A stretch of 64,000 nucleotides of DNA from Nymphaea colorata (lineage: Eukaryota > Streptophyta > Magnoliopsida > Nymphaeales > Nymphaeaceae): positions 35,563,706 through 35,627,705 of the forward strand of contig NC_045139.1 of the NCBI RefSeq assembly GCF_008831285.2, in the 5' to 3' direction. Made by a program: the position numbers and the translations under genes. Under the pieces are notes generated by a model. It had not been told where the DNA came from. It saw only the letters and a program-made list of their open reading frames with translations, and ran no database searches. Below are positions 33,630 through 45,825 of this stretch, one piece after another (positions within the stretch are counted from its first letter, which is position 1; the number at the start of each line of letters is the position of its first letter).

Positions 33630-36301
33630 TTTGAGTACTATTCCTGAGTTAAATGATTCGAATTTTATAAGTAAGAAAAGAAAGACTGTTAAGGAAGTTG
33701 CAGTTGACCAGTCACCCATTAAGAAACAGAAGAAGCATAAGGAAGGCCAATCAGGCTGCTTCTTTTACAAGGGTGAAGGTCATACGAAGAAGAATTATAC
33801 TAAGTATCATGCATGACGTGAAATGAGAGGTACACTTCTGCCTTTGGCTTGTTCTGAGGTTAATTTACCTTCAGTACCCAGAAACACTTGGTGGGTAGAT
33901 TTGGGTGCTACTACTCACATAAGTGTGTCTATGCAAGACTGCCTAAATTGTCGAACGCCAAATGATGCTGAAAGATTCATCTATGTGGGCGATGGCAAGA
34001 AGGCGAAGGTTGAAGCCATAGCAGATTTTCGGTTATTGTTAAAGACTGATTGTTATTTGAATATGACAAAAAATTATGTGGTACCATCTTTGAGATGAAA
34101 TTTGATTTCTATCTCCTCGTTGGACAAATTTGGTTATTATTGTTCATTTGGAGATAGTAAATTTAAGTTGTTTCTGCACTCAAATTTGATAGCCATTGGT
34201 TCTTTGTCTGGTAGCGATAACCTTTATTTGCTTAATACGGTTGCTTCATATCATGAAACCTTGCATGTTACGTCTAGTAGTACTAAAAGAAAATTAACCA
34301 ATGAGAATTCTACTATGATGTGACATAGGCGCTTAAGACATATCTCTGACAAGGAAAATAAAAAGGGTTATGTCGTATGGAATTCTTGAGTCCCTTGATT
34401 TTGCAGACTTTAATGTTTGCATTGAAAGTATAAAGGAAAAACAAACAAACATTAAGGGGTTATAAGTTTTATAATCCAACCAGTAAGTCTTTCTTTGAAA
34501 TGAAAAATGCTCATTTCTTTGAGGATATTGAGTTTGGAGGAGGTGATCATATTAGAAACATTGCCTTTGAAGAGGGACCTAAGTCCGCTCATACGGATGT
34601 TGTAAGCAATAGTCAGGTATTCATTCCTGCAATTGTTCCAACAACATATTCAGAAAAAGGCAATGGTGTCGATCTCCTTACTGAAGAACAAACAAAACAA
34701 CCTCAAGAAAATCAAGTAGAGGTGCCACAAAGGAGATCCACTAGAGAGAGGAGAAATACAATTTCAAATGATTTTGTCTATCTCCAAGAACATGATGTTG
34801 ATATGGGCTTAATGGAAGATGATTCTATTAACTTCCAGCAAGCGATAAAGAGTTCTAAATCTCATAAGTGGATAGATGCCATGAATGAGGAAATAAAGTC
34901 CATGATGGATAATGACGTATGAGAAGTTGTTCCCTTGCCTGAAGGTGTGAAACCCATTGGTTGTAAATAGATTTTAAAACGAAGAGGGATTCATTAGGAA
35001 ACATGTAAAGGTATAAGGCACGTCTTGTCGCAAAAGACTTTACTCAAAAGGAAGACATTGATTATACAGAGACTTTCTCTCCAGTTTCGTTGAAAGACTC
35101 TTTCATGACTATAATGGCACTTGTGGCTCATTTTGACTTAGAGCTGTATCAGATGGATGTAAAGATAGCGTTTCTAAATTGAGACATTGATGAAACGATA
35201 TATATGGTGCAACCAGAAAACTTTGTTTCAGGTGATGCAAAGAAAATTGTTTGCAAGCTCTAGAAATCCATCTATGGGTTAATGCAAGGTTCCCTTCAGT
35301 GGTATTACGAATTTCATCAAGTTATAGTTTCATTTGGCTTTGAAACTAATATAGTTGATGAATGTGTATACCAAAAGTTCAGTGGGACAAATTTATCTTT
35401 CTGGTTTTATATGTCGATGATATATTACTGAAAAGTAATGATGTGGGTATACTGCAAGAAACTAAGAAATTTTGTCAACAAAGTTTGACATGAAGGATCT
35501 TAGTGATGCATATTTTGTATTGGGGATCCAGATATTTCGAGATCGTTCTCGGGGTATTCTTGGATTATCACAAAAGGCCTACATTGATAAGGTGCTTCAG
35601 CTATACGGCATGAAGGCTTGCAAACCAAGAAATACTCCAGTTGCTAGAGGAGACAAGTTTAGTCTCAAACAGTGCTCTAAAAGTGAAATCGAATCTAAGG
35701 AAATGGAAAGGATTTCATATTCGTCTGTTGTGGAAAGCGTTATATATGCTCAGGTTTGTATCGTCCGGATATTGCATTTATCGTTGAAATGTTAGGCAGA
35801 TACTTAAGTGATCCGGATATGGATCATTTGAAAGCAGCTAAAAGTGTATTGATGGACTTACAAAGAACAAAAGGTTTTATGATCACATACAAAAAGTCAG
35901 ACCAGTTGGAGATCATTAGGTATTCAGATTCTGACTTTGCTGGGTGCGAATAAAGTAGCATAGCATGTTACGAGGCATCCAATCATGCTTTATGGTTGCA
36001 TAATTTTGTCACTGGGCTGCGCATTATGAATGATGTATAAAGACCACTAAGGTTATTGTGTGACAATAATTCAGCAATCATGTACTCTAATAACAGCAGC
36101 AGTTTGTCAAAGTCGAAGCACATCGACATTAAGTTTTTTTGGGCTATTAAACATAGGATACAGAATGATCAGGTGTCTTTAGAGTATATTGGGACAAACT
36201 CTATGATTTTGGATTCGCTTACCAAGGGTTTAACACCTAAGGACTTTTACGAACATGTTGTTCATATGGGGGTGTTACCTTTGGATGATGTGCTGGTTTA
36301 G
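33630..36301 (+). pseudogene. Copia gag-pol remains, copy 1 (integrase core missing)
   Basis: Pieces in order: zinc knuckle CFFYKGEGHTKKNY with two Cys changed to Tyr (33,757); protease entry NTWWVDLGATTHISVS, where DSG has become DLG (33,880); pre-integrase SSLDKFGYYCSFGD (to about 34,440). The sequence then jumps to the post-integrase linker (KSFFEMKNAHFFEDIEFGG), so the D,D-35-E core is deleted. RT follows (34,840-35,800) with WIDAMNEEIKSM, ARLVAKDFTQK and an intact YVDD near 35,410, but with stops and a frameshift just before it. RNase H has lost a block between SDFAG and ACYEASNHALWL. It ends in LEYIGTNSMILDSLTKGL. It cannot encode working enzymes. Confidence 0.92.
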
Positions 36302-36696
36302 TGGGAGTTTGTATTTTGTTTGCTCTTATATATGGATACATATTCAGTTTTTTGCAGAATAAAGTTTAAAGTTCTTTCGTTTCATTATGTGTATATGTTT
36401 GTGATTTCCATAAGGTTTTAAAATTGAACCAGTTGAGAATAAACATGTTGTAATCATATTACATGTAATTCTCATACTATACATTCATATCAAATCTATG
36501 TCATTGATTTTGTTAACATTTGTGATCATTGAAGGTTTAACTAATTTTATTATAGCGAAAGCCGCTTTGGTCCTGTGTTGATATGATCATGGACGAGATT
36601 GGTGAAAATAACGTTTAATAAGATACCAGTTTTGAGCTCATAAGGTTTTATGTAATGTCTGAATGTATAAAGACATATTTGGCCCAAGTGAGAGAT

Positions 36697-37158
36697 TGTA
36701 AGGATCATTTGGTGGGCCGACATATGTCTATCAGGAATTTCAGACATTATGACTGTCTTAATGTAAATATCCACTTAAGTGATTGCATTTAGGGATGTTA
36801 TGTCATTTTAGATGTATGGGGTAATTTTGAAATGTATAGATGCATGTACGCAATTACGAACTCTTTGATGGGTTGAATCCGTAATTGCCCTTAATATAAA
36901 ATGGTTGTGGTCCCTGGGGTCGTGGAATGGTTGCTTGAAACGTTGGTTTTTTGTGTTGTCTCTTCGCTATCTGAGAGCGACCTTACGTGCGCCGCAAAGA
37001 CTCTGAAAGATTCTACCGCGATCTACTGTCCAGTTCTTCAGATGGATTCAAGTACGGTTCCGCTACAGTTAAGTATTTTGGTTTCAATGATTTAGGATGA
37101 ACATGATCTTCTTTAGAGCATATTGTTTTTGTATATGCATGAGGGAAATCTCCCAACA
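36697..37158 (+). repeat. 3' LTR of copia copy 1
   Basis: 462 bp, same ends as the 5' LTR, with GCATGAGGGAAATCTCC near its end where the 5' LTR has GCAAATCTCC. Preceded by AAGTGAGAGAT, a poor polypurine tract. Confidence 0.92.
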
Positions 37159-37403
37159 TTTACCTCGAACTATTTCCCATACGGTCTCATATGCTTGAGG
37201 TCCTAAAATCTGCTAGACACATCGTTGATCGGCTTTTCTCTATTTCATCTCGTGAGACGCTTCCATCACTTTGGCTATGTTTGATAGCCTTGCATCTGAG
37301 ATCCGAGACTGTTTTAAAAGTTGTGCTATGTAAGATCTGTAAACAAACAGAAGATCTCAATAGCATGGGTCTCAAATCCATGTTATATACAAAAAGCCAA
37401 ACA

Positions 37404-37616
37404 TTTAGGTTGTGTCTGTTACACCTTAGATTTGAGATTCACGATGATATGAGATCCATGGATTAAAGATCATACCATCCCTCTGTTCGGTGTTAAATCT
37501 ATTGTTAGATCCATGCTACTGAGGTCCTCAGTCTGTTTAAATTGAAGTTCATTCAAAACACACGCTTTTATGCAATAATAGATCTAAGATCCGAAGCTAT
37601 CATACTCAACCTTAAA
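37404..37616. mobile_element. Short MITE-like inverted element, AAGGTTG family
   Basis: TTTAGGTTGTGTCTGTTAC at the left and GCTATCATACTCAACCTTAAA at the right are inverted. The interior is rich in AGATCTGAGATC-like palindromes. Same family as 26,829-27,018; the duplicate in unit B is 54,799-55,011. Confidence 0.5.
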
Positions 37617-38027
37617 GTCTGACGGAGAGAAGGTCGAGATCTTCAATGATATTAGATTACTGTAGGTTTGTGGTAAACAAACAAACACAACCTATGAAGG
37701 CGAAAGAATTAAACAAACCTTGGCGTGTAACCTTTTGACCAAGAATTCATGCCTTCAATGGATTTTCGCCACCTTTATGCTCCACATTTATTGATTTTCT
37801 ACTTGCAGGTTTGGCCTTTTGACAATGGAGCCAAACAGAGTGACTTAATATATTGCCTACCTAGGCTTGGGTTAAGGGGCAGATTGGGCAACTTGGTTTT
37901 CCAAAGTTCAAGATTGTCATCAAATTTTTTACTAATTTAAGTAGTAGCCAAGCCAAAAGTAAGGGGTACTAATTCTTTTTTTAAACTTTTAGGAGCACTT
38001 GTATGTAAATAAATAAAAATAAGGATG

Positions 38028-39211
38028 TTTCAATATGGAAATAAGGAAATTTTGTAGACAATGACCAACATCAATATAGAAAAGCTCATGGCCAATTGCA
38101 TAAAATCACATAGTAGAATGAAACAAATTAAGATCTATGGTGTTGTTTGACAAGGATAACAGTATATAGCAGTTTCTTCTGAGCATGAAATACTATCTTA
38201 CAATATTCTTTGAATCTGTCGTAATATTTGGGATAGATACATGAAACAGTAACATATTGTTAATGATGTCAAACAGCCCCCATGGTATCTGAAATGTTTA
38301 AAAATGTTTCAGGGTGTGTATTGGGCAGTGAAAATTAATTTCACCTGGCTGGTGTATCATGAACCCAAACAAGAGTATTTGAGCAAAATCACACCCACGT
38401 TACTATTGTTTCTCAAGAGAGCTAAGAGCTATTGTCTCACACAAGAGAGAGAGAGATAAAAAGAGAGACAGAGCCGATAAAATGAGAATGCATAACAAAA
38501 TTTGAGAACAAGAAATCTCATAGATAAAGAAAAGAGAGAGAGAGAGAAAGAGTACTTATAGATTTGAATGATCAATTATAACAGTGGCTGACCATTATAT
38601 GTTACTTGGAGAGATGCAGATGGATTGACATGGTTGAATTTCAGCTCCAAATGATCCAACATGCTATCTGTCTTTTGAATGCTCAGAGTAACATTTGAAT
38701 TGAAATCAGTAAGTTGGGCTGCATCGGTTTCTCTTACAAGTTTTTGAAGATCTTTCTCAATCTTTAATAAGATACTAAATTACAATATTAATGTTTAATT
38801 AAGCCCAAAACAATCGTTGAATTTGGGTTTCAAGATTTCGGATCCAGCCCAGATCAACATTGGAGTCTGAACTGAAGTTTCAAGCAACGTATTTGAAAAA
38901 TGTGAACACAAATTTAACATATTGACTTGAACTTTACACTGACAGATCCACCAGGAAGTGCAAGACGCAAGAAAAGACATGTTGGTAGGTTGTGGAACAG
39001 CATCTCAATTAATTAGATACTGAATCTTTATTTTTTTTTTAATTATGATTTGGTGGTATGCGAAGGGCCAAAGCGGCTTCCTTTATCGCCTTCGGCATCT
39101 AAAGCTGTTTCAGGACTTGGATAGTCTTACAATACACCCCTTAAGTGATCGCTGTTGAGATCGAGCTGATGACGCGTCATCTATGCCTCCCTCAAACAGT
39201 CAACCAAATAT
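38028..39211. other. 1.2-kb segment present only once
   Basis: It lies between the end of unit A and the spacer. At the corresponding place in unit B (55,420) the flanks are joined directly through GGATGCTAATC, with ATG at both breakpoints, which suggests a deletion there. Contains GAGAGA-rich stretches near 38,440 and 38,530. No gene recognised. Confidence 0.7.
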
Positions 39212-40616
39212 GCTAATCTTAATTTTTTTGATCTTGACTTGAATCATCAATGGTTCGCAAAAACAACTCTAGAACATATTAAAATTTTGTCGTTTTGTCG
39301 GGTTAGTAGCTTGTACAAAGCGATCAGTTCGATTCCAATGAACACAAATACTCCATATAAGCTAAAGTAGGCATAGTTGGAAGTACTATTTTTGGATATT
39401 TATGTTGCCGAATGAGCGGCAAAGTCTCTTAACTATTCTACCTAGCTAGAGTGTATATAAGAATGCCAACAGATTTGATTCCATATTCATTTTTTCGGTT
39501 ATTCACGTATTCAGAGTCTAAAATCATTAAAGAAAAGTCACATCCGAATCCAAATAAATCAAAATTCAATTTTACAATCGAAATCTGATTTTTATATTCA
39601 TATTCGAATCCAAATTTTGAACTGATTTTCAAAATGTAAAAGCATTACATATAAGATATTCGTTTAAAAATAAATCCGTTTCAAATCTGTATCTGAATCT
39701 GATCATATACTTATGTATATCTAAATCCAAATCCTAATCCGATTGGATGTCATTTCTTAAATTTCAATGTGATCCGATTTCTTAATCAAATGTTAAATTT
39801 TTTCTATATCAGACTTTTCAAATCGGTTGGATCAAATATCTGATCCAAATCAAATATATTCAGCTCGAATAAACCCCATCAAACTCGTCCAATTCTATAT
39901 GAAAGCCTTGTTAAAGTGTTTTTAGTGGAACAGAGCATATATTTTGCATCTTGAATTCTGCGAACATCAACTTAAACCAAAATCTTGAACCCATAGTTTT
40001 GAAATCCACAGTTTGTTCGTTAAAATGGTTGGTTGAAATTAATATGTTTAGCTTAAAACTATCAAATACGTGTTCAGCTTTTTGACTTTCCGGAGATCAA
40101 ATTCTCAAGGAGCTGTCTACTAACAAAAAATATTAATTCTTCGGTACTGGAAAAATAAATATATTTTTGTCTTCAATAAGCGCAATTCTGTTATTTTACA
40201 TTAAGAATTAAAATTTTCTGTCAAGAAAAGGCTCTTTAAAAGTTGAGTGGCTAAGGGTTGAATAGTGATTTACCATTTGTTTAAAGTTTAAGTGCTTTTT
40301 TGTTATTTTTTCAAAAGTGAAATGAAAATAAGAAAGAGAAAAGGGGGTGCCATTGTGAATAAAGCCACTTCATTGAACTTTTAATGTGAACAACCTCATT
40401 TATCACTTGGAAGGTGCCTACCCAACTGCCATGACAAGAGGATGTTTCATGTCGCTTTTAATACACAAGTATCTTGGCTTTATTGGTTGTGTTTTATATG
40501 CACCACATTTATATGCTACACCTTGTCAACTGCCTACATGTGTCTGTGAGCATGGGTAAATATGTCTATATACATGCAAGCATATTTTAAAAATGAAGCC
40601 CATACCTAGATAAACC
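39212..40616. repeat. Inter-unit spacer, copy 1
   Basis: Repeated almost unchanged at 55,421-56,838. The part 39,470-39,870 is made of AATCCAAATC / GATCCGATT-type motifs, seen also near 26,400-26,620. No gene. A 14-bp tandem insertion (GTCGAGTTAGTAGC) near 55,517 distinguishes the second copy. Confidence 0.85.
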
Positions 40617-41456
40617 AGAAAATAGTCCACAATCCAGAAACATCAACTTTAAACAATGTTCAGAAAATGATAGTTATAACAGAATGACTGGGATGGGCAT
40701 GACTCTATTTGCCCAAAGGAAGATTTCTTTCACCAGAGCTCACCTATATTCTCTTGACAAAACTTCATTGTTCCTAACTTTTCGAAAAAAAAAGAAAAGA
40801 AAAAAGCAAAAAACGTTTAGTATACATATTAGAACCACGCGTTCACATCTAGCATCGGATACCAACAAGGGTACAAGTGGATTAAAAGCGCTCTAAAGCA
40901 GTAACATATGACAATCATTTCCTATATATTTAAAAGAAAATTGAAATTTCAGAAAACAGGGATCCCAAGAGAAAACACAAATAAGGAAGCCTCTAGCCAC
41001 AGCATCACCTCAACCAATGAAGAACGACCAAATTTCTAGGAAAAACGGGGCAACAGCAAATCGATCATCGAAAAAACCATCCACCTGCGACCGACGGGCC
41101 GTCATACCATCGGAATCATCGGTATCGTTGTCCAGGAATTCATAGTCGGCCTTGTCGTCATCACTAGCCATCGCCGTGTCTCCATTGTAGAAATCATCTA
41201 AGGATTCCTCCTCTGCTGCATCATGCATATCGTCCTCCGAATCCATATCTCCAAATTAGTGGTTTCCTCTTTCTTTAAATTAATGAAATTTCCCTTAATC
41301 GGAAAATAAAAAAGAGCTAAATCAGCCAAGAAAGGCGTCGGAATCCGTAGGAGAGAGCGGGGAAACTTGCAAAACCAAGAGGATGACGATCGATCAAGCG
41401 CAATGTGGAGGAATTCGGCAGAGACAAGACGAAAAACCGAGGAGAGCGAGGGGTTC
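40617..41456 (-). pseudogene. ARI exon 1 fragment with part of intron 1 and 5' UTR (minus copy, before unit B)
   Basis: Corresponds to 19,403-20,295 of the gene. Exon 1 is open from ATG 41,246 to the intact donor at 41,085 (54 codons), with Glu to Lys in the SDDDEADYE segment and YSGD changed to YNGD. The TATA box and upstream promoter are missing: sequence breaks at GAGGGGTTCT. No RING exons follow, so it is a gene fragment. Confidence 0.93.
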
Positions 41457-41481
41457 TCTATAACCGAATTCGGCAGACATA

Positions 41482-42158
41482 AAAAGTAAAGCTTTGTAAG
41501 GGCATAAGAGTCATTGGCAAAAATAACCTGAATCCATGAAGGACTAACTCCCTCCGTGACGTAATCTGTTAATCTCCTCAAGAACAAGCCATACGATTCG
41601 TTTTCAGCCACATCGACAAGTTTCAGACATGAGCGTATCAATCGTTGCCCTTGACACTCAAATGCGATCAACGTTTAACCAGATAGTACGCAACTCCACA
41701 GCCACTATCCGAAGCGTAGGGATACGTCAGTAATTTGGGAAAAAATTCTGAGCTCCGTATAAAAGTGGGAGCTTACGTGAGCCGATGCCAGGGAAGGAGG
41801 GGAAGAGAGAGAAGGAAAACCCCTCGCTCTCCTCAGTTTTCCATCTTATCTCTGCCGAATTCCTCCACATTGCTCTTCATCGATCGTCATCCTCTTGGTT
41901 TTTCAAGTTTCCCCGCTCTCTCCTGCAGATTCCGATGCCTTTCTTGGCTGATTTGTCTCTTTTTTATTTTCCGATTAAGGGAAATTTCATTAATTTAAAG
42001 AAAGAGAAAACTACTAGTTTGGAGATGATGGATTCGGAGGACGATATACATGATGCAGCAGAGGAGGAATCCTGAGATGATTTCTACAGCGGAGACCCGG
42101 CGATGGCTAGCGATGACGACGAGGCCGACTATGAGTTCCTGGACAACGATACTGATGA
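41482..42158 (+). pseudogene. ARI promoter, 5' UTR and exon 1 copy (plus, unit B)
   Basis: Reverse-complement equivalent of 20,635-19,957. Retains TATAAAA at 41,758-41,764. ATG 42,025 opens [16 protein letters not shown] then TGA (42,073-42,075), the same nonsense site as in unit A. A change of ACG to ATG at 41,785 in the leader creates an upstream in-frame start, giving a 96-codon frame that runs through the leader into exon 1 and ends at the TGA. It stands head-to-head with the minus fragment about 26 bp away. Confidence 0.93.
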
Positions 42159-42483
42159 ATCCCCAAAAATAGTACACAAAAGGTGAATTATTTTGTATAG
42201 TTGAAGAACTTGAACAAGGTTTTGTATAGTTGAACTTATGAATAGTTTTTGCAAAAGAAAATTACAATAAAGAACATGTGATGACTCCTTTAACGAGTAT
42301 GCACTTTAGACAATCTTGATTTTGGAATCCCCTGTAAATTTTAGTATTGCAATTCATTCAAAAGAAAATATATCAGGCCATTCTAGAACTAACCAAATCC
42401 TTGAGTTATTTCAACTGCCGTTATCATAATTATGTTTATCTAAATTGAATATTTTGACAAGAAGCAAACAGCTTCACCATGGA

Positions 42484-43650
42484 GCCAATTGTTGTTGATA
42501 AAAAAAAAACAATTGAATGAATAAATACGAATAAAAACATACTTGTTAGAATAAATGATACGCTATCAAAAGTCAAGCTTCATTGAAATCCTGCCATTTC
42601 ACACATAGGAGAAACAACAAGTTTAAATACATATAGGAGAAACAATAAGTTTAATTACATATCATGTTTCTTCTGCAGATAGTACAATTGAAGCAAAGAA
42701 AAACCATTGATATTGATCTTGCTGTGTACTATAACAGATTTTACTAAATGCTTGTGCTGTACTTGTTTTGCATCCAAAACATAAGCAAATTTCAACTTAG
42801 CTAATGATTCATTTTATCAAGCAAAATATCAAATATTGGAAACAAATAAATCGAAGAACGGCTAAGCAGGACGTAGACATACTGTAGTGCTAGCGTTTTG
42901 GTAAATGTTTTCATGAGAGTTGGTTCTTTATGTCGTTTAAACAAAAAGACTTTTTAATTTTGTAAAAAGTTGTGACTTCATTTACATGGAATAAAAGTTC
43001 TTAAATAAAACAAAAAATCAGCCACTTATTTATTTTATGCATAGATGATACCTAGTTTTAAAAGCTTTTCTAAAGCTTGAATACATTGTGGCGTCCATTG
43101 AAAAGGCAAAAGAAAACTTGCCTAGACAATTCATGAAATAAGAACATCAAAGTTTTAAGAAAAATATATAAGTGAAAAAAAAAGACAAATCAATTTACAA
43201 TGTACAAAAATTTGGCGCTTTATGGCATTTAGAACAACTTCTTCATACTAGACAATTAGAAGAAGAGCTGACTGTCTTATGCAAAGAAGGGCTTTGCACT
43301 TGTATTTTATAGCCATGGTACCAGCTCCATATGGCAACTATAGATTCATTAGAATTTAAGTGGAATATCAGCAAATCAAGCAATTATAGGTACGAAAAAT
43401 AAAAAATTTATAATCTTTACTTTTTCAGCAGAACAATTTCTTTTTATAGGTGAATTTATTTTCATACGTTATCGAAAAAGATGTGATAGGTAGGAAGAGA
43501 TGGCTTCATTTTTCTATTTATCTTCATTATCAATGGAAGAACATGTTTTTGCAATTGATTGGCCAAATCTTTGAATCTTACAAAGTCAAATGATGCTACA
43601 ACCCATCTTGTCTAGTAATTCTTTCTACACTTAAAGAGATTGGCATTAAC
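42484..43650 (+). repeat. Long inverted repeat, left arm (unit B)
   Basis: Copy of 24,109-25,287. Its partner is reduced to 46,571-46,944. Confidence 0.85.
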
Positions 43651-43924
43651 AGCGGGCAATCATTTTTATTTTTCAGTAATTATTTTCATACTCTTCTGTA
43701 ATTTGGATCTGATCTTCACTGGATTGTTACCTTCATTAGGATTGAAATCATCGGCTGAGCCCCACCAACAAGGCCTTGCAAGGATAACCACTATAAGAAA
43801 AGCTCATGTCCAACTACATAAAATCACAAAGCTGCAGAAAGAAACAAGCACCAATTTGCATGTGATCAACGTTAGATGAAGGCAAGATCAAGTTTTTTTA
43901 TCAATGCATATGTTCCATTTTCAT

Positions 43925-44415
43925 TAGGGCTGCACACGAGCCGAGTCAAGCCTGAGCTTGGCCAGCTCCACTCGGCTCAAAAAACTCAAGCTCGAGCTCA
44001 GCTCGAACTTGAGTAGAGCTTTTTATAACAAGCTCGAGCTCGACTCTACTGCACAAAATCGAGCTTGAACTTGACTTGTTTAATCCATTTAGATCATTTA
44101 GACATTAACTCGTTCAGCATTAACCCGTGTAAGCATTAATTCGTTTAACTCGTGTAAGCGTCAACTCATGTAACTCGTTTAACTCGTGTAAGCGTTTAAC
44201 TCATGTAACTCGTGAAACCGTTTTTGATAATATTATATAGAGTACCAGTTCGTGAGTCGAGTTGAGTTCCTGAAACTCAAACTGACTCGTTTATCGTTTT
44301 GGGTATCTTTGTAAGCTCGAACTCGACTTGTTTATAAACGAGTGGAGCACGAGCCAAGTTTTTCCGAGCGTGTTCGAGTCAAGCCCGAGTTGGCTCGGCA
44401 CGTTGTGCAGCCTTA
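43925..44415. mobile_element. TCGAG-rich hAT-like MITE, family 1 (unit B)
   Basis: Copy of 25,564-26,055 including the flanking ATTTTCAT on both sides (43,917-43,924, 44,416-44,423), so it was inherited by the segmental duplication. Confidence 0.88.
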
Positions 44416-45182
44416 ATTTTCATCATTCATGGATGATAAGCTAATTTACAAGGTCCATCTCCCACCGTGCCTCTTGCAGAAAAGGATTCGGTGTTGAAGG
44501 AGGTCAAATTAGCATATCTTATCAGCTTCAAAAGAATGGTATATCCAAGCTTGCAGCATATAACATTTGCAGCATATAACTTTTTACTGCATGGAGGAGA
44601 AACAAAGGCAAATAGGTGCATGGGGACCAGTTGGTGCAGTTCCAGTACTTGACGTATGTTCAAGGGTGCCCACTTGCATGGGCTATAGAGATGCCAATAG
44701 ATCATGTTAGAATTTGGTGTACTCTTATATTCACATATTCGCTGAATCCAAATGAAGAAAAATCATAACTGAATCTCGATTTCACAATCCACTAAATTTG
44801 ATCTAAATCCAAGTTCGATCGAATATTGAAGCATATCAGAATCCAAATATGATCAGATGTCATTTCTTAAGCTCAAATTCGATCCAATTTCTTAATCGGA
44901 TATTAATTTTTCCATATGCGATTTTTTTTTTCGGGATGGTTCGATTGGATACCCAATCCAAATTGTATATTGCCATCCCTACCATGCTAACATACGTGTG
45001 GAAAGCATGGGCCTTGGCTCTTTCCACTCAAGATGTGTGCTTTTGAATGGATTCAGACAACTGGCGTCTCCTCTACAAACAAAACATGCACCTTTGGGCA
45101 GTCTTTGAGGTCCGACTTTTTGTTTCCATCCACATTATCCACTCAAGATGTTCTTTCATCTCCTATATTTCTTGTAGATTTC

Positions 45183-45373
45183 TAAGGTTGTGTTTGTTTC
45201 TGCAGATCTTAGATCCACAGACTTGAGGTTGGGCAACACCCTCTTAAGTCCATGGTTTTTAATATGTAGCATGGATTCCTGAGATCCTTAGTTTAAACAA
45301 ACTCAGGATCTTCCAAATCACACTTCCAATGCAGTTTCATATTTAAGATCTGATACTATCAAACGCAATCTTA
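45183..45373. mobile_element. Short MITE-like inverted element (unit B)
   Basis: Copy of 26,829-27,018 with the same inverted ends, TAAGGTTGTGTTTG and CAATCTTA. Confidence 0.5.
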
Positions 45374-45418
45374 ATGATTCATTTGCATATTCAAGGAGTC
45401 CCCCATCCATCTTTTCAC

Positions 45419-45825
45419 TAGGGGTGAACATGAGCCGAGTCGAGCGGAGTTCAGCCATCTTGATCTTGGCTCGACTAATGAAACCTCGAGCTCGACTCGG
45501 CTCGAGAATAGCTCGAGCTCAACTTGGCAGTTACGTGTTGAGCTCGAGCTCGACTTGATTAAGGCTCAACAAACTCGTTTGAATAGAATTGATATTCATT
45601 GTTGCATGTTGAGCTCGAGTTCAACTCGATTAAGGCTCGACAAACTCGTAAACTCGTTTGAATATATCGACTTAATTAAGGCTCGACAAACTCGACTAAG
45701 GCTCAAGCTTGGCTTGGCAGTTATGTGTTGAGTTCGAGCTCAACTTGATTATTTGAACGAGTCGACTCATGAACTCGAGTTCGATTCGTTAAACAAATGA
45801 CGGCTCGACTTGTTGTTCACCCCTA
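45419..45825. mobile_element. TCGAG-rich hAT-like MITE, family 2 (unit B)
   Basis: Copy of 27,064-27,510, slightly shorter. Left flank CTTTTCAC, right flank mutated to CTATGCAC. Confidence 0.85.

Larger units (their letters stand above)
31659..37158 (+). mobile_element. Ty1/copia retrotransposon, copy 1, non-autonomous
   Basis: A 5.5-kb element with TG...CA LTRs and a perfect 5-bp target duplication TTTAC (31,654-31,658 and 37,159-37,163). Order: LTR, primer site, GC-rich leader, zinc knuckle, protease, pre-integrase, RT, RNase H, LTR. The integrase catalytic core and most of gag are absent. All coding parts carry stops or shifts. The same insertion, duplicated with its flanks, is at 49,056. 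Confidence 0.93.
23213..38027 (+). repeat. Segmental duplication unit A
   Basis: Collinear with unit B (41,482-55,420) at an offset of about 18.36 kb near 26,100, 17.40 kb near 30,700 and 17.39 kb past the copia element. Order: ARI 5' copy, left inverted arm, MITEs, right inverted arm, MITE, copia, 3' flank. The offset changes reflect a 1.1-kb piece (28,656-29,774) missing from B and C and small indels. A is visibly more diverged from B than B is from C. Confidence 0.9.
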
